Shown: positions 1 through 11,985 of the stretch, piece after piece | How the letters are laid out: every line of letters starts with the position of its first letter | How positions within the stretch are numbered: position 1 is the first letter of the stretch | NCBI GenBank assembly: GCA_016806645.1 | Contig: JACSYO010001636.1 | Coordinates: 224,001-288,000 of the forward strand | Source: Ophiodon elongatus | Taxonomy: Eukaryota; Chordata; Actinopteri; Perciformes; Hexagrammidae | DNA: 64,000 bases | Direction of reading: 5' to 3' | Program-made: the position numbers and the translations under genes | Notes under the pieces: model-generated | The model's input: only the letters and a program-made list of their open reading frames with translations | The model's database searches: none | What the model was told of the DNA's origin: nothing

Positions 1-1560
1 TGGCTATCTAGGCCGTTCTGAACTGACTGAAACTACCGAACAGCCCCTCTGCTTTGATATCTGGCAATATGTATCATTTACCTCTGTCATACTGCTACGA
101 GACGCCAGGTCGAGACTCTGCCACAGCTTCTTTTTCCTGTGGTGTCTTTTTGTTGGAGTATCACGGCCCCTCTTCTCTACTCTTCTCCAGCCTCTTTACC
201 GCACATTATGAGTCTTCAACCCTTACAGGTAATCTAAAACAATTGCACAAATCCTCCCAGAATAGACTCCAGGTCTATATGGGAGAATTACATCTCTGAA
301 TCGTTAACTCAATGGCCCCTTTTTTGCGCCGTTGGGCTATTAAATAATAGTTTTGAATTTGATATTACCCCCTTGATTAACAAGTTACTCTTAAAACGAA
401 GACACAAAGTACGTCGTCATTGTCGTCATGGCAACACATCGCCTGTCGAGTTAAAGTGACGTTAGATTCTGGTGGATAAGTTGGTCTCCAGTAATTGGTT
501 GGTGAAAATAGAATTCTCAATTCTCAATTCTTCAGATTGAAGATGGAAACCAAGTGTAAAGATTTAAAAAATTCGGTCTGAAATCAGGCAAATAATAATG
601 CTCTGAATTTCGTATATTGCTCCAGTAATTCACCTGTACAAATGTCAGGTAACAAGATAAAAAGTAGTACACTCGGTGTCGGAGGGCAAAGTCTTAACCT
701 TTGTGCTTTATTGAAGATTTAGTGAAAATGCGGTGAAGTCCCTAATATTACATAAATTGAGCCAAAATATTCAGCCAAGGCTACTGGTCGCCCCACTTCC
801 TGTCCTGCTCGTGGCTGCCGGTCGTCCGCCTGCTCAAAGTGCCACGCAGTGATCGTCTCTATTACCCGATGAAGCGGCCGGTGCTGATCCTGAGGCGCTG
901 CAGGCCTCTTTGTTTCATTAGTATCATTAGAATACCCTCGTCTGAGTGCTGAGTCTCTCTGGCGTCACTCTTACACTCCGTCTGGGTGAGAGTGGGATGA
1001 CAATGTAATGCTGAAATATGTCAAGCACACGCCACGTCCTGCCGCCGCGCGAACGGAAACACAGCCGTGTGTTCTTTAGTTTATCCAGAGAGAGGTTGAG
1101 AGGGCCGCGTGGAGAGGTCGTCATTCTCCGCTAGAGGAAAATGTGAGAGAGCGGTTCAGTTGAAATGAACACATGGCAATCGCCCAAATTGGAGCGAGAG
1201 GGATGTGACTCATCAGTAACATAATACAGTAGTAGAGAATATTAAAATTCGATGTGCTGTCGCCACAAAGAAAATACACACTCATTTGTGAGTCACTATA
1301 GTTTCTGGAAGAGAGTCTGCACCGCTGCGTCTAATGGCATTTTGGAAAATGTTGGATTGCTCACTCCAGGTGGGGTGTGAGTCGCTGTCCCGAGAGTGTG
1401 TGTGTCTTGGAGTCTTGAGCATATGTCCCGGTAAGATGGAGCACGAGATCAACAGGCGAACTGGTGTGGTGTCAGGATTAACAGCGCTGTTGTACTGGAC
1501 TTACGTATTGAAAAGGTAGATGAGCCTAAAGGCGAAGCTCTCAATGTACCAGTCGATCTC
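1..1560. other. Intergenic, no supported gene
   Basis: AT-rich non-coding sequence with a GC-richer pocket at about 780-1,130. Open frames here are short and low in protein character. I see no exon with flanking splice signals that resembles a known protein. Confidence 0.6.
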
Positions 1561-1880
1561 CCTGCCTCTTGATTCTTCTGTTCACTTCACTTCCTGTTGT
1601 TGTGATTGTCTGCCCCGCCCCTAATTGAATCCTCCTGTGTCTAATCACCTGCACCTCCCTAGTGAATTTAAACCTTGTTTGTCTCCTTCCTCCTTGTCGG
1701 TTTGTCTACTCCACTTCTGTTCATATCCCTGCGTGTATCTCTGTTTCCATCGTCTGGTTCTATCCCTGCTTTGTCTTTTTGTAAACCTTGCTTAAGTAAA
1801 GACCTTGTTTTTGCACCCTACTACCAAGTCAAGTCTGCATTGTGAGTCCTGTTCCCTGTGGGTCCCAGTCTCTGACAAGG
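1561..1880. repeat. Dispersed repeat, pyrimidine-rich on plus strand (LTR- or SINE-like end)
   Basis: Wording such as TAATCACCTGCACCTCCCTA, AATTTAAACC, TGTCTTTTTG and TAAAGACCTTG, followed by a Cys/Ser-like tail, matches a type of repeat very common in teleosts. Class is uncertain. The short frame at 1805-2035 is part of it or chance. Confidence 0.6.
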
Positions 1881-2174
1881 AGCCAAAGGTACTGATGGAA
1901 AGAATGAGATTGCGGATACCAGCAGCCAAAATCAGAGTCCTTCTCAGGGCGTCTGGGCTCACTCAAGATGAGGTGAGGATCTCCTGGGACGCTTTGTCAT
2001 TTTCACTGAAGAAAGGGACAATCGGCGCCGACTAAAATGATAAGCTGCTACCTGAATGCTTTGCACTGTAACTGCCATGTGAGAGCGATGACCTGGAGCT
2101 AACCAATGGGGGACGATCACATGCACGAACATGCACTAAAAGCATGCGTGGCTGGCCACCGGCTAGGTCAACAA

Positions 2175-2470
2175 AGCAAGGAGAAGCTCAAGAGCGTGTT
2201 ATTTCAATCTGAGAGCATGCCTTGTTGTTTTCACCTCTAATTTTGTAATCCTCTCCCTCAAATCCCTGTCCTGGCACTCAAATAGTCCTTGCTTGCACTT
2301 GGATTTCTGCTCTAACTGTATTTTTGCACTCAGATATATTATTGCTTGCACAGATTTCCTGTGCTCCAGTTCAGCGCTCCTCCTCACACTCAGGCTACTT
2401 CTGTGTGCTCGTGAAACATCTGCTCTCAGATTTATCCTCAGCTCCTGTTTTTTTTGTGCAACAACCCTGT
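2175..2470 (-). repeat. Dispersed repeat, copy A (minus orientation)
   Basis: Matches copy B at about 3,330-3,625 in inverse orientation. The shared text is clearest in the chance translation: blocks like QLEQKSKCKQGLFECQDRDL here and FEQSQRKSKSKQVLFECKDR there. Both copies are diverged and non-coding. Confidence 0.75.
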
Positions 2471-3329
2471 CAAGATTCCCTAATCATTAGAATGCCAGGT
2501 GTAGTGTTGACTAATGAAATGATTGCTGCCTCGTTGTGGGTGCATTCGCTGTACTTGTTAGAACGGTTACTCTTTAACCTGGTCCTTACATGGTCCTTTT
2601 ATTATGCTCCTTCTGGGCTTTCTTTATGACTTTTGGAATAAAATGACAGTATACCAGTGCCCGTTCTTATTCTTCAACTAAAAGCAGCTACTATTACTGG
2701 ACCCAACCTTTTTTATTTTTGGCGTACACTGGCAAGGACCTTGGCAAGGCCTTGGATCAACCACTTCAGAAAATGCTTGGTCACGGCAAAGGGGTGAAAA
2801 CTGAGGTGTTCACCCCCGCAGTCTGCCCCTTCTTTTCATACATCTAGTGTCAGCCCACTTTAGCTATAATTTAGTCTTGTAGTTCCACCAGTTCCTTCCA
2901 TGATTCAAACTTAACGTACCTCGGCTTGAATGTCCTCTGTTTTCAGTCTCAGCTGATGTTAGCTTCATGCACCGCTAATGTTAGCTCTGTAGCGCTCCGC
3001 TCTGTTTTTGTAAGTGAAGGTCTGGGTGCCGTGGTAGATCACATTATCTGTTGACCACTGTAGTAGTATGCTGCTGCAGTCATAAACGACATACAGCAGC
3101 TTGTGTTGCACTCCCCAATGGCATAATCTGATTCTCCCTGGTATATGCAGCAGCTACCTATGCCACTAAATGGAACCTGCTCCACCCATCGGCACCGCTG
3201 TCTGATCTCTGCTAGGGCGCCGGTGTAGCTAGTGTAGTAAAAGAAGAAAGTACGGTTTGTGCAGCAATATGATAAAGCCTTGGAGGACGGAAGTGGATGA
3301 ACCAGGGACGCTCTAGTAAAGCCGGAATT

Positions 3330-3625
3330 TTGACAGGGTTATTGCACACAAATAAATCTGAGAGAGCAGACATTTATTACGAGCACCCAGAAGAAGAGAA
3401 GGGCTGGCTGGGGTGCAGGACATCTGTACAAGCAACAACACATCTGCGTGCAAGCATACAGTTTGAGCAGAGTCAGAGAAAATCCAAGTCCAAGCAGGTG
3501 CTATTTGAGTGCAAGGACAGGGTTTTTAGGGAAAGCATTACAAAATCTGAAATCAATAAGTCATGCTTTCAAATTGAAAGACAACGCTCTTGAATTAACA
3601 AAGTAAAAAAAGCTCCATAAGAGCT
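3330..3625 (+). repeat. Dispersed repeat, copy B (plus orientation)
   Basis: Inverted relative to copy A 0.9 kb upstream. Starts near GACAGGGTTATTGCACACAA and ends near GACAACGCTCTTGAATT. No transposase or reverse transcriptase text is visible, so it looks like a non-autonomous element. Confidence 0.75.
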
Positions 3626-3844
3626 CAGATAACAACACACACAGAGGGAGAATGACTTAAGTCTCTGCTCAGGTGGACATTACTCCACTATATCTTTACA
3701 TAGATAATAGTTGTTTGCTTAGTGTTTAGAATGTTACAGCGCCTTAACTCAAATTTATTGGGATATGGTTCAGATACAGATGAAAAGGATCGACTCAAAA
3801 CATCCAGTCATAACTTTTCAGAATTGTCTCATGTTATTACAAAT

Positions 3845-3990
3845 TTTTTTGTCTGCCTCCAGGCCAGCGGAGGCCATTCTCGTGAATGCAATATCTCAGA
3901 AACGCCTGGAGGGAATTTCTTGACTCGGAATTGAATTTCCTCAATTTCATGACCAACTTCACTGGTTGGTGGAGGCACACAACCGCGAGG
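3845..3990. repeat. Dispersed teleost repeat fragment
   Basis: CCATTCTCGTGAATGCAATA, TCTCAGAAACGCCTGGAGGG and ACTGGTTGGTGGAGGCACAC match the fragments at 7,515-7,720 and 58,330-58,510. Confidence 0.7.
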
Positions 3991-6900
3991 CTGTCATTTT
4001 TAGTCTGGTGTCTGATAAGCCGTCAAACTCGTTCACCTCTCACAGTTGAAGCAACGCCAACGCAGCCCTTTGTGTTTCCTAAGGCAGGGCTTCTCTCACT
4101 CAACTCCCAGTGAGCCTGCTGGCAGTGCAACAGTGGAGGGATTTGATGATTTCTGGATGAGATTTTTTTCCTAAATCTAACCTTAAACCTATTGCTCACT
4201 GCTACACATATCATGCTAAACCTAATCCAAATCCTAAATCCACACCCTTACCATTACCAAGACAGAATTGGGAAACAGCCAGAGACCCCACCTTAAAAAA
4301 AAAATATTCTTATCTTATTATGCTGGGCCTTCCTTACACCACATGTAGTTGCTAGGAGATGTCTGTAACTGCAAAGCCTCTATAAACTCAGTATATATTC
4401 ATTTTTTTTCCCTTATGAGAGGACGTGGAAGAGAAGGGTGAGGGAAACGGCACCTAAAACCACAGAGCAGTATGAGGCGTCAGGAGGCTCTTCAGCTGGA
4501 GTTTAATGACAGAAAGCATTTCTGACAGAACGGATCCCTAGTTGACCCTGACCCTTTGACCTCATTAAGAATGTTCTCAACAAAATCATCTAGTAATAGA
4601 TCTGATAATTTCTGCTCTGCATGCTTGCCTGCCACGCTGATACCGACAATTTACCTTTTAGGGTCAAACTGCCCTTGTTTGTACAGAGAAATCCTAAATT
4701 CAGTCTGTCAGATTTTCCTTCACCTTCCTCACAAAGACATTCCTCAGGGCCAAGACCCATTTCTGTCTGGTAGAGGCTGAAGGAAAAGTGACACTGTACA
4801 TTATCCCCTTGTGAGTTTGTGTGTGAGTTGCCAGGTGTTAATATTTCGGTCTGTGAACAGATGTTGTCACCATAAAAGTGTCGCAGTAACTTCACAGGGA
4901 TGCAGTTGAGATCAAAATAAAGATTCGAAGACGGGTGTTAAATACAAGCACGTTCACTCTGAACAAGTTGATGTGTACAGTATTTGACAAAGACCCAGTG
5001 GCTCAAACTTGATGTCAAAAACATACTGATAAACACATTTTTGTGTTTTTCACAACAATAACAAAAAATGATTAAATCAGAATTCTTCTCCTTAAACTAA
5101 TAAACCCCTTTTAAAGTTCACTGGTTTGTAACCAAAAAACAAAATTCACAGGAGAGTTCACAAAACAGTGACAAACATGGACGGCCAAAGGAAGAGGAGC
5201 AGTGATCGAAGAGACACGGACGTTTCCAAAGAAAATGAAGAGACTCCTCAATATGTCAGTGCAAAAAACTGACACATTGAGGAGTATATTGAGAGCAGAA
5301 CCCCACCCCCCACCTCCTCCCGCCCTCCTGCAGCCACCTCAGGCCCACTGCACGGGGAGCATGTCCGTCCTTTCCGGCAGAATTCTCGAGCAGACGCAGT
5401 TGAAGTATTTAAGGCGGCAGAGGGCCCGCGCTGCATCCATCAAGCCGCCAGAGAGGCTGAATGCAGCAGCGACACACGCAGCTCCTGTTTTACAGAGCGG
5501 ATCTGTGGCGCGCCTACAAGTGACTCCACAGCCGGGGAAGTAACACCGTGGAGCAGGTGGAGAGGCACAGAGCACTAAAGAGATGCACGATTCGAGACGG
5601 GTTGAAGGAGATTCCTGCCATCCTGGAAAATTCAATTTAATTTAAATTTCAAGGGATTGGCACTTGACAATTCATTCTTTCTCTCCTCTTTTCAAAAGAG
5701 AAACATCATACAACTTCATAAAGCATCACTTTTTACGGAACTTTTTTCATGGAATTATTGACCAATTATATGAGTAAAATATCTTGTTTAGTACGGTCTT
5801 TATCTCAATTCCTTTAAAACAAAACATAAAGTTTCTGATAAACTAATATATAGGGTCGTGTTTCCCATCTCCAGTGTCAGATCCACTTATAGAATCTGAA
5901 TCCTTTTGAATAATTTACCAAATCTAAATATATGCCTTTCATCATATTATATTAACTAAACTTAAAAATAGATATATAGTGATCCTGACCCAAATAGCTG
6001 GATCGGGTATCAGATGCCATTATTTTAGTAGATAACAATTCAGTAGATTTATATCGATGTATTTATTCATTACATTTTGTTTTAAAAAGTTAGGAAAGCT
6101 GATTGCATCTGTCTGACACTACTGTCTGGTCAATAGAAATGAAAAGAAACCGTTGCCTCGTACATTCAGGGATTTTTTCCGCAGTATTGAACCTGCACTG
6201 AGGTGCAACTCCTAAACCATAGTGTGAACCGAACATGACTTCTGTGGACCGGTAGACCCTGGTCGATATGAGTTACAGTCGGTAGATATGTACAGAGATG
6301 GTCTATAAGTAAGTTGATAACCTTAAATTATTGATTTTATTTGAACAAAAGTTTACCTGAAAGATACCCAAATCCTGAAATTGACGCGATCAGCTCAATA
6401 GAGAAAACTCACCACTCCAGCAACTCCTGTAAAAGTGTCATTTTAACTTAATGCGTACGCCGTAACTATTAAAATGAATTGAATGGACAAAATTCGGCAG
6501 TTGCACCCTAAACGGGGACTTAAAGTCTGTTCATTTGCTGCGTCGTCTCTACGGTCCGTTCCATGACGTCTGTTCTCTGTAAAATACCGCCGGATAGGAG
6601 TTATGGGTTTCTATAAGCGGAGCGCTTGTTTCCTGTGGACCACGTGGAAACCAAAGGTGCACGGTGCACAACAATATGGAAATACCACGGCAGCTCCTGC
6701 ATTGGCTCCGCATCCCCAAAGTGTCAGGAGTTGCTTGGCAACAGGCTCAGAGGTGAATCGCGGTGCTAAAATGGTGGCATCTCAAAAGCAGAGAAAGCAA
6801 CCTCTCTGTGCGCGATGATGACTCCGCTCCGAAGGATTTCAGAAAACCATAAAAAAAAAACGGAACACACAGAAGCTGCTGCACAGATTGCTTTGGCTTT

Positions 6901-7500
6901 TCAGAGGAAATGAAAAATAAATGAAGGAGATTTAGCTTTTAGTTTATAAATCAGACTCTGAGAACAAGGATTTTGGCTGCCGCTTCTCGGTGGAGGCTGT
7001 TTCACATCTGCCCTGCATGTATTTATGAGAGCAGCTCGGGAGTTTTGAATATATTAACCGAGCCAAAGTTTTTGAAACATGATTCATTCATGCAGAGGTG
7101 GAATGCTTCGCTGGTCCCAAGAAAATCTCAGGTGTAGTCAGTCAAGTCCCAAGTTAAGTCAAAGTCCTGAACTCCTACACAAGTCATTACGTACTTGTGG
7201 TCACCAAATATACCGTCTTCTTAAATATTTCAACAAAAAAGTAATAATGTTTACATTATTGATGTTGAAAAACACATTGTTCAACTAACTGGGAATGTTA
7301 AGACGAATCGATACGTATCAGAAAACCAATAAAAGTCCGAGATTGAGCTCTATCGATAAACAACCAAAACACATGGTTTGTATCCTCGAGCTCGAATGTG
7401 TTGAATGCATTTGGGCGGGCCTGTGGATTGTGTCAGCCGTTTCGTGGTAATAAATAACATGCGACATACATGAAAGGCCTCAGCGTCTGCCGGGACTATT
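3991..7500. other. Intergenic, no supported gene
   Basis: AT-rich apart from a GC-rich pocket at about 5,280-5,560 and another at about 6,600-6,800. The latter has a palindromic RFX/X-box-like GTTGCTTGGCAAC at 6,732-6,744. A 31-codon frame from ATG 5,177 (MDGQRKRSSDRRDTDVSKEN start) has no homologue I recognise and no visible exon context. Confidence 0.5.
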
Positions 7501-7514
7501 GATGAACTGATTAG

Positions 7515-7720
7515 ACTTGGGAGGTCAAAGGTCAAGGTCACTGTTACCTCACGCCTGTCCCATTCTCGTGAAAATGATATCTCAGGAACGCCTTTAGCAA
7601 ATTTCCTTAAATTCGGCACAAAGGTCTACCTGCACTCAAGAATGAACTGATTCGAATTCAGTGGTTGAAGATCACTGTGACTTCACAAAACATGTTTTTG
7701 GCCATAACCAGGTGGCAACC
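7515..7720. repeat. Dispersed teleost repeat fragment
   Basis: GTCAAAGGTCAAGGTCACTG, ATCTCAGGAACGCC, CACTGTGACTTCACAAAACA and TTTTTGGCCATAACC are the family's landmarks; related fragments are at 3,845 and 58,330. Confidence 0.75.
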
Positions 7721-8232
7721 TTCAAGACTGAAAGAGAAGCCAGTGCAGAAGTGCCTTAAACCTGCATTCTCTCTCCTGACCATCAGGGGGCGACTCCTCT
7801 GGTTGTATAGAAGTCTATAGAAAATGACTCTACTTCTCTCTTGATTTATTCCCTCAGTAAACATTGTAAACATGAGTTTATGGTCTCAATCTCTAGTTTC
7901 AAGTCTTCTTCAATACAGCATGATGTTCATTTAGTAAATTATGGTCCTTTTAGAGTCAAATAAACCATAAAGCAGAGTATGCTTCAGGGGTTGGCTACCT
8001 TGTGATTGACATATCGCTGCCACAGCGTTGTCCGGCCTCTAAAAACTTGAAACCTTTCACAGTGTATTTTCCCTTCATGAAAGTTTATGTCTTATTCGGT
8101 TTCAGTTATATTTAGCTTATATTTAAAACCAAGATGGCGATGACCCAAACTTGAGTCTGCAAAACAATCTACGAACCAATGCATGATGTCACGGTGAAGT
8201 CCACTTCTTATGTACAGTCTATAGCCATAGCC
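7721..8232 (+). mobile_element. TIR-type non-autonomous element, copy 1
   Basis: Carries the family core GACCATCAGGGGGCGACTCC, TTATTCCCTCAGTAAACATT and CATGATGTTCATTTAGTAAA, then a right end with ACCAAGATGGCGATGACCCA, CAATGCATGATGTCACGG and TATGTACAGTCTATAGCC. Other copies in the window lie at 17,040 (minus), 30,219 (minus) and 35,225 (plus). Confidence 0.75.
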
Positions 8233-9984
8233 ACTCTCTTCTTTTAAATTTTATTTAAAATAAGTGTATAAATACAATGCATTGTTATACAGTAAATTAA
8301 ACCACCTTACAATGTAAAAATGAATGAAATGACCTCATCTGAACACACCAATAATTAATATAATATTGTACGATATAATAATGTAACGTCCAAAGAGCAC
8401 ATTTGACTGCCTAGTGAGTAGCTACTTTTACTTTTACTTTACTACTATACTACTTACTTTTATACTCTAGTATATTTTCTTAATTATATACTTGCATTCT
8501 TTGTCCACTTGAAACTTTATCTCACTCTCTCTAGAAATGACTGCATTTGTGACCATTTTGGTCATTGGTTTTGACTTATAGAGATACAGTTTTATTCACG
8601 GTATTAGTAAAATAGTTTCAACACAAAACAACAAATGCAAGGTTTCTGAGTCCTTTATTTCTACTCAAACTGACAATCTGCCAGGATGAAAAGTTGCTGT
8701 AGTCAAAGTAAAGCTACTGTACACCTTTTTAATAGAAGGAAAAAAAAGTATTTATCTTTGCATCCATGGAGACCGTGACATATTGAATTTGAGTTGTTTA
8801 ACCTTCAGATGAAGGTGCCGAGATTTTCTCTTGTACAGCACAAAGATACGTCCTTGGAGCTTTCAGCAGCGCTTCAGCCATAGAAAGTGTTGCCTTTTCA
8901 TCGCTCCTCTGAGCTACTGAATGGAAGTCCTTTCAGTCTTCCTCCCATGCAAACACACGCTCGCTGTGAAAATCTGACATTTCGAAGCTAAACGGGTGCT
9001 GGCAGATTTGTTGGAGGACCGGACGGCGGAGACGGAGATGGGACAAGGGAGGGATGACGAGTGAGACACTCAAACATTTGACCTCATCCGATCAATTAGA
9101 TTGGAAGCACGGACGTCATTTCCCCTCCTTTGTCTCTCAAAAGGAAGAAATGTCATTCGTCACCTTATCTGACAACCTGCACGTTAATATTAATCATGTA
9201 CTTCTATATTTGATGTCAGTCTTTATAGAAATGGTTTAGTTTGACATAATTTTAGTGTTTCGGGGCATAATCGTAATGATAAAATACTGAAAAAGGGTAA
9301 TCATCCAGGTGTCTCGTATCAGTCTCAGCATCCTCTCAAATCTGAATTCTGATGGGGGATTGGTAGCAGTTGAGGCCTATGGCTGAGCGGGTAACCTTTC
9401 TCCCTTCTGCTCACCTGATGGGAGTCATTACTGCAGATTGACATATGGCTAAGCTATGCTTCAGGAGGAGGCCAGCTGGCATAATGTTGGCTGGCAAGCC
9501 TTCACGTTTACAGTACACAAGATGGTCTTTTTATATCCAGGGAAGCACTGTGAGAGGAACTTTTTTTTTTTTCGTCGGCCGCTTCCCTTCACCTGTATAC
9601 CTGCTTTTACATGAGGATGAGGCAGTCCTTTTAGTACATAATATGTACCATATTTTATGTGTTTTTCAGCCATTCATTTCCATTTGATAAAGCATGTACT
9701 TACAACTTGAGGAGTGTTGTTTGAGGCAGATAATCCGTAACAGTTAGATTTTTGACAAAATTCCACGTTGTTTGCGATAACGCATTTTATAGAGGTTTTT
9801 AAGATATTAGTTACAGTAGGGAACTAAAAATGAGTTAAAATGGAAGACTACTACGAAATGCATGCTATTCTTTATATTGTAGCATATTGTTTAGAATTGG
9901 GTGATATGATGATAAACATTAGCATTTTCCAAAAACTTAAAAGTCAATCAGAGGATCAGCTATTGAATTCATAGCAAATCTGTG
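8233..9984. other. Intergenic, no supported gene
   Basis: AT-rich, non-repetitive to the eye. Nothing recognised on either strand. Confidence 0.5.
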
Positions 9985-10105
9985 TTTGAGGGATTTCCTC
10001 CACATGGCTCGCAACATGGCAATGGCTGAGCCGGCTGTTAGCAGCTAACAGTGCCAACAGCACTAATTGTTCAAGCAATAATCGGAAGTTTAAAACTCAA
10101 TTCTC
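9985..10105 (+). repeat. Dispersed repeat fragment
   Basis: Text around CATGGCTCGCAACATGGCAA and GGCTGAGCCGGCTGTTAGCA matches, in inverse orientation, 24,050-24,165. Confidence 0.6.
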
Positions 10106-11305
10106 AACGTTATTATCGCCTGTAGAGATTCTGTGACAGTGGGCTGTTCGTTCTTAACCGCTGCCCCTGAACGCAACAGACGTTGTACACGTGTTTACGT
10201 TCTAAGCTAGGCTAAATACGAGCAGAGTTTTGGTGAGGGCGGCTGAGCTTGAGCAGCTAACCCTAACCCTACAATATGTCCCGCACCCCCTGTCTTAAAA
10301 GCTAACATATGGAAGCGTTTTGCTTCTTCTTCTTCCTCCCAACTCGGAAAGCACGAAACGAACCACGAAGTAGATTGACACTTTTTTTTGCCAAGGATTG
10401 GCGCCCCTACTCAGTCATTGAGAATCAGAGCTGTGTTTTTACTACGAGGATGCTGCTACAGGCCCAATTTTATTTCTTTTTCTCTTGGTTCTCTTTGCAA
10501 TGATGGACACGTTACCCTCCAGTTGACACTATCTCTTTGTTACTAATAATGAATTAATAAAAAGATAATGGAAGTAAATTCATCTGTTTTTTTTAAATTA
10601 TGAATCAAATTTGCAGTGTTTTAGAAATAGCAGATTGTCACAGTGAGACAAAAATAAATCCTGTATAGGAAACTTTTGATACATCAAGAAGAATCGATAA
10701 TCGCTTTATAATCGCATCGCAGCACCTCTGAATGGGACTCGGATCGGGAGGTGCCTAGAGATCCCCACCCTTACACTGAAGTGCTGCGGCTCGTACCCAT
10801 ATGGTGTCCACACAGACAGCATCGCTGCTGCCAGCCCTCAACAGATCATCTTCACTGTCTATTTTTGCTGATAAAGCGACACACAGCCGAGCCGCGCTGC
10901 TCACGGTTCCATGTGTCCTGATCGTGCAGTAGCTTCACTGGTCCGACGGCGTCTGCTCTGCTTACTGTCCAACTCTTTCCTCCTGTGGGTTAAGATGTGA
11001 AAGGTTATGTCAGCTGGCGCTTTCTTCGGGGTGCACGTTCTTTTATTGTAATGTAATTCCCAGTTTGGCTGTGGTGAAAAGAGGTGAAAAGAATTTTGAA
11101 GTATTGAAACGGTTGAAAAAAAACACACATTCTTTATGGCTGAGGTCCAGGCTGCTCACTAATAAAGTTCACTCACAACTCAAAACAACAGCAGCACCAG
11201 CATGGGAGCATAGCAAAATATATCTTAGACAGCAAAAATAATCTATATCAGTTTAAGTATACGCTATGTTTAGAATGTTTTTCACCTCTTTCCCCTGCTG
11301 TCAGA
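10106..11305. other. Intergenic with a repeat fragment near 10,660-10,775
   Basis: The fragment with GAATCGATAATCGC and GGGAGGTGCCTAGAGATCCC resembles the end of a common teleost repeat. Otherwise nothing recognised. Two CCCTAA units at 10,260 are too few to be a telomere remnant. Confidence 0.45.
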
Positions 11306-11625
11306 CAGCTCTTTCTGACGGGGAACTGGAGCGGTTACATCCATCTCTGCTCTCCTCCCAGTCACCAGACTTCTTTGATAACAACTGTAATTCCACCTTG
11401 CTGAACACGGGAGTTGCTGGTCTATTGTTGCCTTGATCGTTTGTGTTATTGTGTCACTTTGGCCAATCCAAACTAACGCTGTCGATCACCAAAGGCACAC
11501 AATAACACAAACAGAGGCAGCAGTAGACCAGCACTCTCCTGTAATGACAAGTCAAAGGAGTCCGGTGGCTTTAAAGAGAGCAGAGATAACGACTTCAGCT
11601 CCCCGTCAAAGAGTTTGGGTTAGTT
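11306..11625. repeat. Long imperfect inverted repeat (foldback), about 145-bp arms and a short loop
   Basis: Left arm 11,306-11,456 and right arm 11,498-11,625 are imperfect reverse complements. Matching blocks: CTGGTCTATTGTTGCC with CTGGTCTACTGCTGCC (read inverted), GTTTGTGTTATTGTG on both, TCTGCTCTC on both, and GACGGGGAACTG with GACGGGGAGCTG. The loop is about 40 bp. Likely a MITE or foldback element that can form a hairpin. Confidence 0.8.
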
Positions 11626-11773
11626 CTGCTGTAATTCGTAATATTAATAATATTCATTTAAACATCCATAGCATTATTTGTTCCAATACAGCTAAATGAA
11701 GCGGATGGTTTTTAATAGGAGAAAGAGAGACACAGCAGAGAATGATGAGGCTCACTTGTCCATTCTCTGGGAA

Positions 11774-11885
11774 ACACACACACACACATGCACACACACG
11801 CACACACACGCACACACACGCGCACACACACACGCACACACACACACACATAGACGCACACAGACACACACATAGACGCACACAG

Positions 11886-11916
<31 letters not shown>

Positions 11917-11946
11917 CGCACACAGACACACACATAGACGCACACA

Positions 11947-11985
<39 letters not shown>
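11774..11985. repeat. Imperfect CA microsatellite with higher-order units
   Basis: CA tract interrupted by repeated TAGACGCACACAGACACA blocks (several copies between 11,850 and 11,950). The Cys/Val frames on the minus strand are products of it. Confidence 0.95.

Noticed and set aside
2199..3593. Two similar short proteins on opposite strands (about 2.2-2.4 kb and 3.3-3.6 kb)
   Set aside because: Their similarity reflects two inverted copies of one dispersed repeat; neither has domain content or a conserved start.
5177..5272. 31-codon frame beginning MDGQRKRSSDRRDT
   Set aside because: No homologue recognised, no splice donor clearly supporting a first exon, and short length.
10256..10272. 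Interstitial telomere-like CCCTAA units
   Set aside because: Only about two units; expected by chance in AT-rich sequence.
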